Source of the DNA: JAVBMC01 sp031552845 | GTDB taxonomy: Bacteria > Verrucomicrobiota > Kiritimatiellia > RFP12 > DVOR01 | Direction: 5' to 3' | NCBI GenBank assembly: GCA_031552845.1 | Contig: JAVBMC010000073.1 | Coordinates: 1-16,696 of the forward strand | Length of the DNA: 16,696 bases | Part shown: in pieces, positions 1 through 6,746 of the stretch | Layout of the letters: every line of letters starts with the position of its first letter | How positions within the stretch are numbered: the stretch's first letter is position 1 | The notes under the pieces: generated by a model | Told to the model about the DNA's origin: nothing | Databases searched by the model: none | What the model saw: only the letters and a program-made list of their open reading frames with translations | Translations under genes and position numbers: made by a program

Positions 1-3000
1 CAAGCTTACCGGCGGCTTTAACGCCGCCCTTGGTATTGACTGTAAGGGTGACATACCCTGCCCCATACGAATCATCTTCCGGATAGAGCGACAAGGTATA
101 GTACCCGTTTACCGTATTTACAGCAGTCACACGAACCGCATGATTCACATAATCCTTCCAACCGAAACGGACAGCTTCTCCGTAGTAGTCGCCTGTGGCA
201 GTTGGGAGCGGTGTGACTTCAAACATTCCCAAGCCCGCCTCGCTCAGACTAATCGTCAGGCTGACGGCATTGGTCAGTTTGGGGTTGGTGCAGATAAACG
301 CGGCATTCGTCACAGACATGGCTTCTGTATCGTAATCAATCGCATCAAACGCATCGGCCTTGAGTGAATATTTCTTACCACCCAAACTCGCCGAGCCGGT
401 TAACTTGCCGGTCTTCGCGACTGTCAACGTCAATGCGCTGTGGCTGGTGGTGTCATTCGTTGTGGCCGTATAAACGCCGTTAAAGGTGCCGATGTATTCG
501 GTGGGCAGGTCTTGAACTGTCCAAACTACGGGAAGTAAAGCTCCGAGCTTTCTGCCTTCCATTGCTTGCAACACCGCGGGATAAGTACCGGCCTTGGTGG
601 GAATGCCCGACAAATAAACTTGTTCGTCAACCGTCACTAGCTTGAGACCTGCGGGAAGCTTACCGCTCTTCAGCTTGACCGATGTCGCGTTTGCTTGTAA
701 TGGCAACGGCCCCAGCTTCGCCCGCAGACCGACACGCAACCCCGTCCAATCCAGCTGACCGCTCTCTTCATTCCATTGACCTTGATCGCTGTTTGGGTCG
801 GTAGCATCATCCAACGTATCACCATCAAACGCCGGAGCAAACTCACACGCCACAGGCACCAACGTTGGTGCATCGGCAGAACCCGCATTCAGCGTAATCT
901 TGGTAGAAGCCGAAACAATCCACTTGCCATCAGTCGAACGGAAGTAGACCGTATAGGCGCCAGACGTTAAGCGTTGCGTAACATCAGCAGAATACCACGT
1001 CTTCTTATCGGTTGACCACTCCACGCCGGTTACAGTCTGCCCATTATTCGGCACACACTCAATCCCCAACGAACCGGGAGCTTTAACATACACCGCCGTC
1101 ATCGTAACATTCGCAGCAGGCATGATGATCTTGGTTGTAGCATCATTTACGCTGAAACCCTCTGCAAAAACAGTTGAAGTCGGCGACATCGTCCACTTCT
1201 GAAACTCCTGATTCAACGGTGCATCATTTGCCGTGACCTCTACTTCAGCCCCAGCAATAAACTTGACCGCACCTGCGGTTCCGTTCTTGACGGTCAACGT
1301 GTAACCATTTCCCCACTGAGCGTAGAGTATTACACCCTCTGCATTCGGCACAATTGAATCCTCCGTTACTTGTGTCCCCCTAACAACTGCCGTGAACCAA
1401 CCGACAAAAGCATAGCCACTATAAACCGGCAATGGCAACTGTCCATAAGGTTCGCCCCAAGCAAAGCCTTGCGACGTTGCGCTTAATGTTCCGCCGTTCG
1501 CATCAAAGGTAATGATTGTGTCAACCGCCTCCCACTGGGCATAGAGGATCACCCCCTCCGCATTCGGCACAATCGAGTTCGTCATAACTTTATCCCCGCC
1601 AACAGCTTCCGTAAACCAACCTGTTTGAGCGTAACCCAAGCGAGTTGCAGTCGGCAGCGAACCATAAGCCTCGTCCCATGCAAAGTTTTGCGATGTGACG
1701 TCTACTGTTCCAGCATTCGCATCAAATGTAATGGTTCTATCAATCAATGCCCACTGTGCATAGAGAATTACGCCTCCCGCATTGGGCACGATGGAATCCA
1801 TCGTAACTTTCTCTCCATCAATAGCACTCGTAAACCAACCTGTCTGGACGTAACCCAAACGCGTTGCGGTTGGTAGCGAGCCATAAGCTTCGTCCCAAGC
1901 AAAGTCTTGCGATGTTACATTTACTGTGCCACCATTTGCATCAAAGGTAATGGTTGTGTCAACCACTTCCCACTGTGCATAAAGTGTTGTAGCTTCCTCA
2001 GGCACAATGGAATCCGCCGTTACTTCCACTCCATCAATGGCATCCGTGAACCATCCTGTTTGGGCATAACCCAAACGAGTTGCGACCGGTAACACGCCAT
2101 AAACGACTCCGGATGGCATGTTTGTTGTGGCAGGTGTAACGCTTCCGCCACTAGCGTTCAATGTAATTAACACGTCACGCATTTGAATGGCACGTCTATC
2201 ACTACCGGTTACCGGCCATATAGATGGTAAAGCTGTCGAATCGGCATTACCATCCCAACCCTTGGTACCTTTAGTTACAAAGCTCACGAGATCTGCCGGA
2301 GTACCAGAATAAATTCCATGGAAATCTTCGTTGCCCAACGCTGGTGCATCACCTAAATAACGAACGGTTTTTACTGATATGCAATTCCAAAACGCCCGAT
2401 TGCCGATCGACATCACAGAAGCAGGAATCGTTAATGACGGCAAACTGCGGCAATCATAAAAAGCCTGTTCGCCAATATATGTGACATTGCTAGGTATCGT
2501 AATGGAGGTTAACTGCCTACATCCGTAAAAAGCCCGTTCACCAATATATGTGACACTATCAGGAATTGTGATAGAGGCCAGACTACTACAATCATAAAAC
2601 ATTGCTTTTCCAAGGTATGTCACACCATCTGGAATTGTAATGGAGGTCAAACCAGAGCAAAGAAAAAATGAGTAATCGGCTATGCAAGTCGTCCCCGCAT
2701 TAATTGACAAATCTCCGACAAACGTATCCTTGGCTCCTAGACAACATTTACCAAGATATACAACGGAGCCGCTGGGTTGAGCAGACCACCAAGCTGTACC
2801 TAAAGCGAGAGTCTGTCCACAACGACTAATATTGGCGGACATCTTAATCGATGCTAGACGGGAACAACTATTAAATGCGCCATCACCGAGACTTATTACA
2901 CTATCAGGAATCGTGACCGAGGTGAGATTGTCGCAAGCACGAAATGCATGTCCGTTAATATTGGTAACGTTATTGGGAATCGTGACAGAGGTCAAGCCGA

Positions 3001-3658
3001 TACAATTGGCAAATGCCCAACTACCAATAATGGTGACACTATCCGGAATTGTGTACTCTCCATTAAATCCCTCTGGACAGCAAATCAATGTGTTACTGTT
3101 TTTGTCAAATAATATTCCATCTTTAGCTGAATAATTGGGATTTGTACTTTCAACAGAAAATGAAAGAAGGTTTGAGCAACCACAAAATGCTTCACCATCC
3201 ATATTTATAACGCTGTTAGGGATCGTAATGGAGATCAGATTTATGCAATCCTCGAAGGCACGATAGTCAATAGTGGTCACACTGCTTGGAATCGTGATGG
3301 AAGATAGACTGTAACAACAGGAAAACGACCATCTATCGATGGTGGAAACACTATTAGGAATCGTGATTGCGGTCAGATTTGCGCAACCTTCGAAAGCAGA
3401 GCAACCTATGGTCACAACCGGATATCCTCCCAACGAGGAAGGTATGGTCAACGTACCAGATGTGCTTGTTTTTATAGCAGGCAGAAGGCTACTCGGGCCT
3501 GTGCCAATCGTGGCTTGACCATTGGCAACAGTGTAGGTGTAAGTGACGCCGTCAACAGTTTCTGTTAGTGCTGATGCTGTCTGTGTAAGAAAGAGTGATA
3601 CGGGCATTATGATTGCAAGTATATATGTCTGTTTGAATCGGTCAAGGAATGTTTTCAT
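1..3658 (-). CDS. Secreted giant BspA-type LRR / InlB-repeat surface protein (partial, C-terminus outside window)
   Basis: One frame is open from the ATG at 3658 to the left edge, about 1219 residues without a stop. An AAAGG lies 7 nt before the ATG. Residues 1-30 are a signal peptide (charged start, hydrophobic stretch, cleavage predicted after ASA), so the protein is exported. Residues ~43-440 contain about 12 BspA-type (LRR_5) repeats of the form AFxxCxxLTSITIPxSVTxIG, interrupted by two longer inserts. Residues ~498-782 are four 73-residue InlB/Flg_new repeats (ITFDANGGT ... GWFT ... ILYAQW). Residues ~985-1040 resemble a putative-Ig domain (LKSGKLPAGLKL ... GIPTKAGTY), and the remainder is a beta-rich region typical of large PVC surface proteins. 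No sorting or anchor signal is visible because the end is missing. Family knowledge suggests adhesion or host/polymer binding; the ligand is unknown. The LRR part looks more AT-rich than the housekeeping genes to the right. Confidence 0.9.
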   Translation of the reverse strand, partial: MKTFLDRFKQTYILAIIMPVSLFLTQTASALTETVDGVTYTYTVANGQATIGTGPSSLLPAIKTSTSGTLTIPSSLGGYPVVTIGCSAFEGCANLTAITIPNSVSTIDRWSFSCCYSLSSITIPSSVTTIDYRAFEDCINLISITIPNSVINMDGEAFCGCSNLLSFSVESTNPNYSAKDGILFDKNSNTLICCPEGFNGEYTIPDSVTIIGSWAFANCIGLTSVTIPNNVTNINGHAFRACDNLTSVTIPDSVISLGDGAFNSCSRLASIKMSANISRCGQTLALGTAWWSAQPSGSVVYLGKCCLGAKDTFVGDLSINAGTTCIADYSFFLCSGLTSITIPDGVTYLGKAMFYDCSSLASITIPDSVTYIGERAFYGCRQLTSITIPSNVTYIGEQAFYDCRSLPSLTIPASVMSIGNRAFWNCISVKTVRYLGDAPALGNEDFHGIYSGTPADLVSFVTKGTKGWDGNADSTALPSIWPVTGSDRRAIQMRDVLITLNASGGSVTPATTNMPSGVVYGVLPVATRLGYAQTGWFTDAIDGVEVTADSIVPEEATTLYAQWEVVDTTITFDANGGTVNVTSQDFAWDEAYGSLPTATRLGYVQTGWFTSAIDGEKVTMDSIVPNAGGVILYAQWALIDRTITFDANAGTVDVTSQNFAWDEAYGSLPTATRLGYAQTGWFTEAVGGDKVMTNSIVPNAEGVILYAQWEAVDTIITFDANGGTLSATSQGFAWGEPYGQLPLPVYSGYAFVGWFTAVVRGTQVTEDSIVPNAEGVILYAQWGNGYTLTVKNGTAGAVKFIAGAEVEVTANDAPLNQEFQKWTMSPTSTVFAEGFSVNDATTKIIMPAANVTMTAVYVKAPGSLGIECVPNNGQTVTGVEWSTDKKTWYSADVTQRLTSGAYTVYFRSTDGKWIVSASTKITLNAGSADAPTLVPVACEFAPAFDGDTLDDATDPNSDQGQWNEESGQLDWTGLRVGLRAKLGPLPLQANATSVKLKSGKLPAGLKLVTVDEQVYLSGIPTKAGTYPAVLQAMEGRKLGALLPVVWTVQDLPTEYIGTFNGVYTATTNDTTSHSALTLTVAKTGKLTGSASLGGKKYSLKADAFDAIDYDTEAMSVTNAAFICTNPKLTNAVSLTISLSEAGLGMFEVTPLPTATGDYYGEAVRFGWKDYVNHAVRVTAVNTVNGYYTLSLYPEDDSYGAGYVTLTVNTKGGVKAAGKL
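1313..2167 (-). repeat. Four tandem 219-bp InlB-type repeats inside the giant gene
   Basis: The segment encoding the conserved AQW end recurs at 1312, 1531, 1750 and 1969, exactly 219 bp (73 codons) apart. The middle units are the most alike (TATRLGYxQTGWFT, FAWDEAYGSLP), while the leftmost unit (last in the protein) and the first have diverged. The exact period and high DNA similarity suggest recent duplication and possible copy-number change by recombination. Confidence 0.9.
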
Positions 3659-3711
3659 ATTCAAACCTTTCGGTTGTGAGAGTGGAGTAATTGAGGAGAA
3701 GGAGTTGAAAG

Positions 3712-3740
3712 GAGATACGGCACGAAACCGTATCTCTTTT
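3712..3740. terminator. Hairpin between the P-loop gene and the giant surface-protein gene
   Basis: GAGATACGG (3712-3720) and CCGTATCTC (3728-3736) form a perfect 9-bp stem with a 7-nt loop. On the plus strand it is followed by TTTT; on the minus strand, the strand of both flanking genes, only by CTTTC. It sits just after the stop of the P-loop gene (3748), so it is probably the terminator of that gene, though with a weak U-tract in that direction. Confidence 0.5.
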
Positions 3741-3747
3741 GAGTTGG

Positions 3748-4539
3748 TTAGAGTTTAATCATATCAAACAGGGCTTTCGCCTGTTGTTGATTTACTGTGG
3801 CTTGTGCAGATTGCACAGGCTCAATTGTCCTTGGAACATTCACGCGCTGAAGACGTTTGGCCAGCACTTGTTCTTGTAGCATAATATCAGACGAAGAGTC
3901 TGATCTCTTACGTGTGGCAGTGAATCCAATATCGCAATTGTAGCGCTCAAAGAATTTGAAGCTCGCATCCATAGCATTTGCATCATCGCCGCCTGTTGAG
4001 ATGCCAACGGTCAATGAACGAAACTTATAACAAGCCTTCCTGTCTTGCAAGAGACTGTTGGGGTCACCCGGAACCGGTGCTATGGTTGTTTCAACACGCT
4101 CAGCTTTTCCGGCAGCAACCTGTTGTTCAAGCAATAAGATCAACTCATTGAGGGTTGGTGTTTTGCCCGTCTGGCTTGCGCCGTATAGCGCGATGATACG
4201 TGTAATGCCATTGGGTCGGATACGGCGTTCAAACTCCGACAGGGCTGTAATGATATTTTGCTTGTACTCCTCGTGACGGGGCAACGTCGGAGTTTTGAGC
4301 ACTTCAGCCAAGAGAGTGTTGAGTACAGCTGCGGTGGCAAAGTCAGGCTCTACATACCATTGCGGATGCCCAAACAGCGATGGGTAGCCAACATCTGTAT
4401 GGCTCTCGTTCCAACGAACACCTAAACTACTATATGGATTGTTGTCAAATACTCCCCAAACAGCAGAGTATCCGCCATCATCATATAAATCAATTACATT
4501 ACTCCATTTTCCAGGACGCACTGTCGTTCCAGCTGGCAT
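3748..4539 (-). CDS. Unrecognised P-loop NTPase-like protein (263 aa)
   Basis: I do not recognise a named family. The ATG at 4539 is chosen because GGAGGA stands about 6 nt before it; a TTG at 4590 in the same frame would add 17 residues but has no such site. With this start, residues ~10-75 form a Trp/Tyr-rich domain (VIDLYDDGGYSAVWG, SLGVRWN, LFGHPQWYVEPDF). A clear Walker A motif GASQTGKT lies at residues 120-127, preceded by a hydrophobic strand (RIIALY). A candidate Walker B-like segment is LTVGISTGGDD. The C-terminal third has NCDIGFTATRKR and a Gln-rich tail. There is no signal peptide or membrane segment, so it is probably cytoplasmic. A TATGAT at 4617-4622 (minus) could be a -10 box, without a good -35. 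It lies 89 nt upstream of the giant surface-protein gene on the same strand; a functional link is unproven. Confidence 0.8.
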   Translation of the reverse strand: MPAGTTVRPGKWSNVIDLYDDGGYSAVWGVFDNNPYSSLGVRWNESHTDVGYPSLFGHPQWYVEPDFATAAVLNTLLAEVLKTPTLPRHEEYKQNIITALSEFERRIRPNGITRIIALYGASQTGKTPTLNELILLLEQQVAAGKAERVETTIAPVPGDPNSLLQDRKACYKFRSLTVGISTGGDDANAMDASFKFFERYNCDIGFTATRKRSDSSSDIMLQEQVLAKRLQRVNVPRTIEPVQSAQATVNQQQAKALFDMIKL

Positions 4540-4957
4540 GTCACTTCCTCCGGTTGCCTTATGTTGTGGTTGTGAAGGGAAGTACGTCAAGGCATAAAAA
4601 AAGGCGTACCCCCTAAATCATATCTCACCAGAGGTATCGCCAAACACCTTTACAAAAATATGAAAAGAGAGTACGCCACGTGCAGGAACACATCACACCT
4701 ACAACAAGCAAACTAATGTTTGAACATGCGGTGTATCTGTGTAGAAACACGCAACGCACCTTCTTATCCAGCTTTTGTAACGAAAATTGGCGATTCTCTG
4801 ATGAAGCCGTAATAAGCAGGTGTGCTTACTATGCACGCGCAACCCTCAAAGGGCGCACGCAATTATGGAAAAGAACGGACAGGTTTATAGAGCCTTCCTG
4901 TACTGCGGATTATAATACCCCTTATTGGAGGGCATTGCAAGCGAAAAGGAAATGATA
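4540..4957. other. Gene-poor stretch with potential RNA structure; doubtful small ORF
   Basis: No convincing gene. A GTG-initiated frame at 4680-4955 (91 codons, plus strand) has no recognisable domain and no good ribosome site, so it is probably not a gene. A 7-bp inverted repeat (GGCGTAC at 4603-4609, GTACGCC at 4671-4677) is followed, on the minus strand, by T7. TAAGCA/TGCTTA (4813-4828) form a short hairpin with a 4-nt loop. Positions 4832-4861 can fold into about 12 bp (with two wobble pairs and a 2-nt bulge) around CCCTCAAAGGG. The stretch may be a long 5' region of the P-loop gene or a remnant of a mobile element. Confidence 0.4.
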
Positions 4958-4982
4958 AGGGGGAAGTAATAGGATGGGAGAC

Positions 4983-5019
4983 GAAGTAATAAGTAATAGG
5001 TGATAAGTAATAAGTGAAG
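4983..5019. repeat. GTAATAA-type low-complexity dispersed repeat
   Basis: The stretch reads as repeated GTAATAAGTAATAGGTGATAA-like units (read 5'-3' on plus), with a further copy of GAAGTAATAGG just upstream at ~4965. It is non-coding in character and resembles short tandem stretches scattered between genes in some environmental genomes. Confidence 0.6.
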
Positions 5020-5049
5020 AGGCTGGCGCGAGAGAGGTGGATGGGGGCT

Positions 5050-5077
5050 CACGCGGAGACGCGGAAGTGCGGAGAGG
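5050..5077. repeat. GCGGAG-type dispersed repeat
   Basis: ACGCGGAGACGCGGAAGTGC and following GGAGAGG is a degenerate tandem of a CGCGGAG(A/G)-type unit. Such stretches occur as dispersed intergenic repeats in many bacterial genomes; assignment is from recollection of that pattern and not from a search. Confidence 0.5.
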
Positions 5078-5206
5078 AGAAAAGGAAGAAGTAGTAAGGG
5101 CACCTCCAGCAATTGCCGTTCCCAAAAGGTAGGGCAGGTCTCGCCGAGGTGCCACAGGCACCCCCTTTCAGTCGCACTCACACAGTCGCCCTCAAAGCAC
5201 ACACTA

Positions 5207-5253
5207 TTACCCCGCTCGGCGGTTTCGGCGAAACACGCCCTACCCGCTGACGC
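5207..5253. repeat. 47-bp direct repeat, copy 1, containing a hairpin
   Basis: Identical over 47 bp to the copy at 5356-5402, 149 bp away; similarity continues five more bases after one mismatch. The core GGCGGTTTCGGCGAAACACG plus CC is an imperfect palindrome (GGCG-GTTTC-GGC-GAAAC-A-CGCC), so it behaves like a REP-type hairpin repeat. Likely one of many genomic copies. Confidence 0.85.
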
Positions 5254-5280
5254 ACACAATAACATACATGCTTGATGAAA

Positions 5281-5312
5281 ATCTGCGTAAATCTGTGACA
5301 TCTGTGGATGAA
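5281..5312. repeat. ATCTG-type dispersed repeat
   Basis: Three ATCTG-starting units at 5281, 5291 and 5300 (ATCTGCGTAA, ATCTGTGAC, ATCTGTGGATGAA). This matches a widely dispersed short repeat (reverse strand: TTCATCCACAGATGTCACAG) seen between genes in many bacterial genomes and often mis-called as protein. It sits between the two 47-bp repeats. Confidence 0.6.
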
Positions 5313-5355
5313 TTTCGCCGCCACTCCGCGACACCGCGTGAGCTTTTCAACTTCT

Positions 5356-5402
5356 TTACCCCGCTCGGCGGTTTCGGCGAAACACGCCCTACCCGCTGAC
5401 GC
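5356..5402. repeat. 47-bp direct repeat, copy 2, containing a hairpin
   Basis: Second copy of the 5207-5253 repeat, same orientation, identical over 47 bp. The two copies enclose the ATCTG-type repeat, so the unit may be a composite that inserted twice or a duplicated cassette. Confidence 0.85.
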
Positions 5403-5502
5403 GCACAAATGTCGACGAGGCCGGGCTGGGCAGAGCAGAAGGGAGGGAAGCGATGAGGCCGTGTTCGATTTCGTCGGGCTCATCGAAATTCGAAATACGC
5501 CT

Positions 5503-5591
5503 GTGTCCGAGGTACGGACACACGTGTGTCCTGTGTACGGCACGAGCGTGTCCGTACCAAGGACACGGGCGTGTCCTTGGTACGGTTTTTT
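5503..5591. repeat. Array of 22-23 nt palindromic units ending in a terminator-like stem
   Basis: GTGTCC recurs at 5503, 5526, 5548 and 5571 (steps 23, 22, 23), with GGACAC at 5516 and 5561. The units can pair in several mutually exclusive ways: 5503-5508 with 5516-5521; a perfect 16-nt palindrome at 5516-5531; an 11-bp pair 5511-5521 with 5548-5558; and a 16-bp perfect stem 5552-5567 with 5570-5585 followed by T6 at 5586-5591. The last looks like a plus-strand intrinsic terminator, yet no clear plus-strand gene precedes it. The function is unknown. Confidence 0.75.
5552..5591 (+). terminator. Terminator-like 16-bp stem with T6
   Basis: CCGTACCAAGGACACG (5552-5567), a 2-nt loop GG, its exact complement (5570-5585) and T6 (5586-5591). 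It has the form of a rho-independent terminator for plus-strand transcription. There is no obvious plus-strand gene upstream, so it may simply be a repeat unit, or it may stop transcription out of the repeat region towards the convergent DUF4469 gene. Confidence 0.5.
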
Positions 5592-5626
5592 GCGTGTTTG
5601 CGCACGTACATCCCTCAAACAGGGCA

Positions 5627-5661
5627 TAAAAAAACCGGGAGCCTTGTGAGCGGCTCCCGGT
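5627..5661 (-). terminator. Intrinsic terminator of the HU-like/DUF4469 gene
   Basis: On the minus strand ACCGGGAGCC pairs with GGCTCCCGGT (10 bp, 8-nt loop; plus coordinates 5634-5643 and 5652-5661) and is followed by a run of T (5634-5628 read in reverse). It begins 27 nt after the stop codon of the gene ending at 5688. Confidence 0.9.
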
Positions 5662-5687
5662 GAAACGATTGGTTTGCTTGGCGGTGC

Positions 5688-6395
5688 TTACACGAGGTTG
5701 AGCACCCGCTTGAAGGCGGTGGTGCGCAGGACCTTGTTGCTCTTTATCCGCACGCGGACTTCAAGCGTGCAGGTGGTTTCGCCTTCCAACTCGGCAGGAA
5801 TCTGGCAGCTGATGCGTCCCGGCAAGTAGTCGGGATAGCGCAGTGAGCGTACCGCCGTGCCGTCTTCTTTCACGAAAAAGACGCCCTCGTCTTCCATCAA
5901 AAGATGGCCTTTGAGATTGCGTCCGACGATGGCGACGCCATTGCCAATCGTGAGGTTGGAGTTGATGCTGCCGGTGTTCATGTCGATGATTGCATCGATT
6001 TCCGGCTCGATCTTGGATGGCTTGATCTGCTCGATCGTTGCCTCGACCTCGAACTTCTCGCGCAAGGACTTCGCCATCCGCACGCGTAGACGCTTGTGCG
6101 GTCCGCTGATCCATTCGCCTTTGGCATCCTGCGTTCCCTTGGCCATTGGAGTAATCTCTACGAGCCCGGGAATGTTAACCCCTACACCATCGGTGCAATA
6201 GGCGAACACTACTTCACAGATTGCCTCAACGGTCGCCTGCACATCGCTCTTCTTGAGCTTGCCGTTACGTTCGATAATCTGAGCGTAGAACTTATCGTCC
6301 TCGAGCCTATACTTCATTGAGCTTGCGACGATGCTGATACCTTCAGCTTGGTGGTCGGCTGTTAAGCCATCTTTCTTCTGTACCTGAATAGGCAT
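5688..6395 (-). CDS. HU-like DNA-binding protein with DUF4469 C-terminal domain
   Basis: A 235-residue cytoplasmic protein. Residues ~25-120 resemble the HU/IHF-like fold of the HU-HIG group (KYRLEDDKFYAQI, KLKKSDVQATVEAI, VNIPGLVEITP, RLRVRMAKSLREKF), and residues ~135-235 match the DUF4469 Ig-like domain (GSINSNLTIGNGVAIVGRN, GVFFVKEDGTAVR, LEVRVRIKSNKVLR). Related proteins are small nucleoid-type DNA-binding proteins of unknown specific role. The ATG at 6395 has GGAAAG 5 nt before it. A good promoter (6543-6571, minus) would give a ~140-nt leader, and a strong terminator follows the gene, so it is probably transcribed alone and highly. The assignment comes from motif recollection; the exact DNA targets are unknown. 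Confidence 0.82.
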   Translation of the reverse strand: MPIQVQKKDGLTADHQAEGISIVASSMKYRLEDDKFYAQIIERNGKLKKSDVQATVEAICEVVFAYCTDGVGVNIPGLVEITPMAKGTQDAKGEWISGPHKRLRVRMAKSLREKFEVEATIEQIKPSKIEPEIDAIIDMNTGSINSNLTIGNGVAIVGRNLKGHLLMEDEGVFFVKEDGTAVRSLRYPDYLPGRISCQIPAELEGETTCTLEVRVRIKSNKVLRTTAFKRVLNLV

Positions 6396-6536
6396 TTTTT
6401 CTTTCCGCGTCGCCCCGCTGCGAGAACCAGCTTAAATCTTGGGGGCAACGCAGCTGATTTCGGTCAAGGTTTCGTTAGAGCTCTTAAATATTGACTAGCA
6501 ACACTCGCCACCAGCAAAGCCTTTCACGTCCTGATG
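6396..6536 (-). promoter_or_regulatory. Long 5' leader of the DUF4469 gene
   Basis: From the predicted start of transcription near 6536 to the ATG at 6395 there are about 140 nt without an ORF. Short complementary segments are visible (GCTGCG near 6417 with CGCAGC near 6449; AAGCC near 6517 with GGGCTT near 6537). It does not match a riboswitch I recognise. Possible autoregulatory or stability leader. Confidence 0.35.
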
Positions 6537-6542
6537 GGCTTA

Positions 6543-6571
6543 AGTTTAGCAAAACCACGCGCATGAGTCAA
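6543..6571 (-). promoter_or_regulatory. Sigma70-type promoter for the DUF4469 gene
   Basis: On the minus strand TTGACT (plus 6566-6571) and TAAACT (plus 6543-6548) are separated by exactly 17 nt. This is a near-consensus -35/-10 pair pointing at the gene starting at 6395. Confidence 0.7.
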
Positions 6572-6591
6572 GCGTAATAGTGAAACAAAGG

Positions 6592-6604
6592 AAACATATT
6601 GTTT
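6592..6604. promoter_or_regulatory. Short palindrome between divergent promoters (possible operator)
   Basis: AAACA-TAT-TGTTT is a perfect 13-nt inverted repeat in the intergenic region between the DUF4469 gene and the tetR-family gene. TetR-type regulators bind short palindromes, so it is a candidate operator, but it lies about 90 nt upstream of the tetR promoter and no second site is obvious. Confidence 0.25.
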
Positions 6605-6690
6605 TATCGCTAAAATAGCATGATGTGTTTGGCCGAAATAACCTTAAATGCGGCAGTTGAATCTCGACGGGGAGCGGTAGGGGTTTTCGC

Positions 6691-6719
6691 TTGAGTTAGC
6701 GGGTTGAATCGGCTAAAAT
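6691..6719 (+). promoter_or_regulatory. Sigma70-type promoter of the tetR/lpxC-like/LysM operon
   Basis: TTGAGT (6691-6696), a 17-nt spacer and TAAAAT (6714-6719). Transcription would start near 6726, about 20 nt before the ATG at 6747. Confidence 0.65.
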
Positions 6720-6746
6720 ATCGGTGCCGTTTTTTGAAATCCCGAA

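Noticed and set aside
4680..4955. 91-codon plus-strand ORF with GTG start
   Set aside because: No recognisable motif and only a weak GAGAG upstream; kept as a doubtful possibility inside the non-coding stretch.
4885..5334. 149-codon minus-strand ORF
   Set aside because: It runs through four repeat families (GTAATAA, GCGGAG, hairpin, ATCTG types) and has no protein-like composition.
5503..5591. Possible small CRISPR array
   Set aside because: The repeating unit is only 22-23 nt in total with a 6-nt common core, and there is no room for unique spacers; no cas gene is present.
5178..5649. Overlapping 113- and 149-codon ORFs on both strands
   Set aside because: They are translations of dispersed repeats and palindromes, with no domain or ribosome site.
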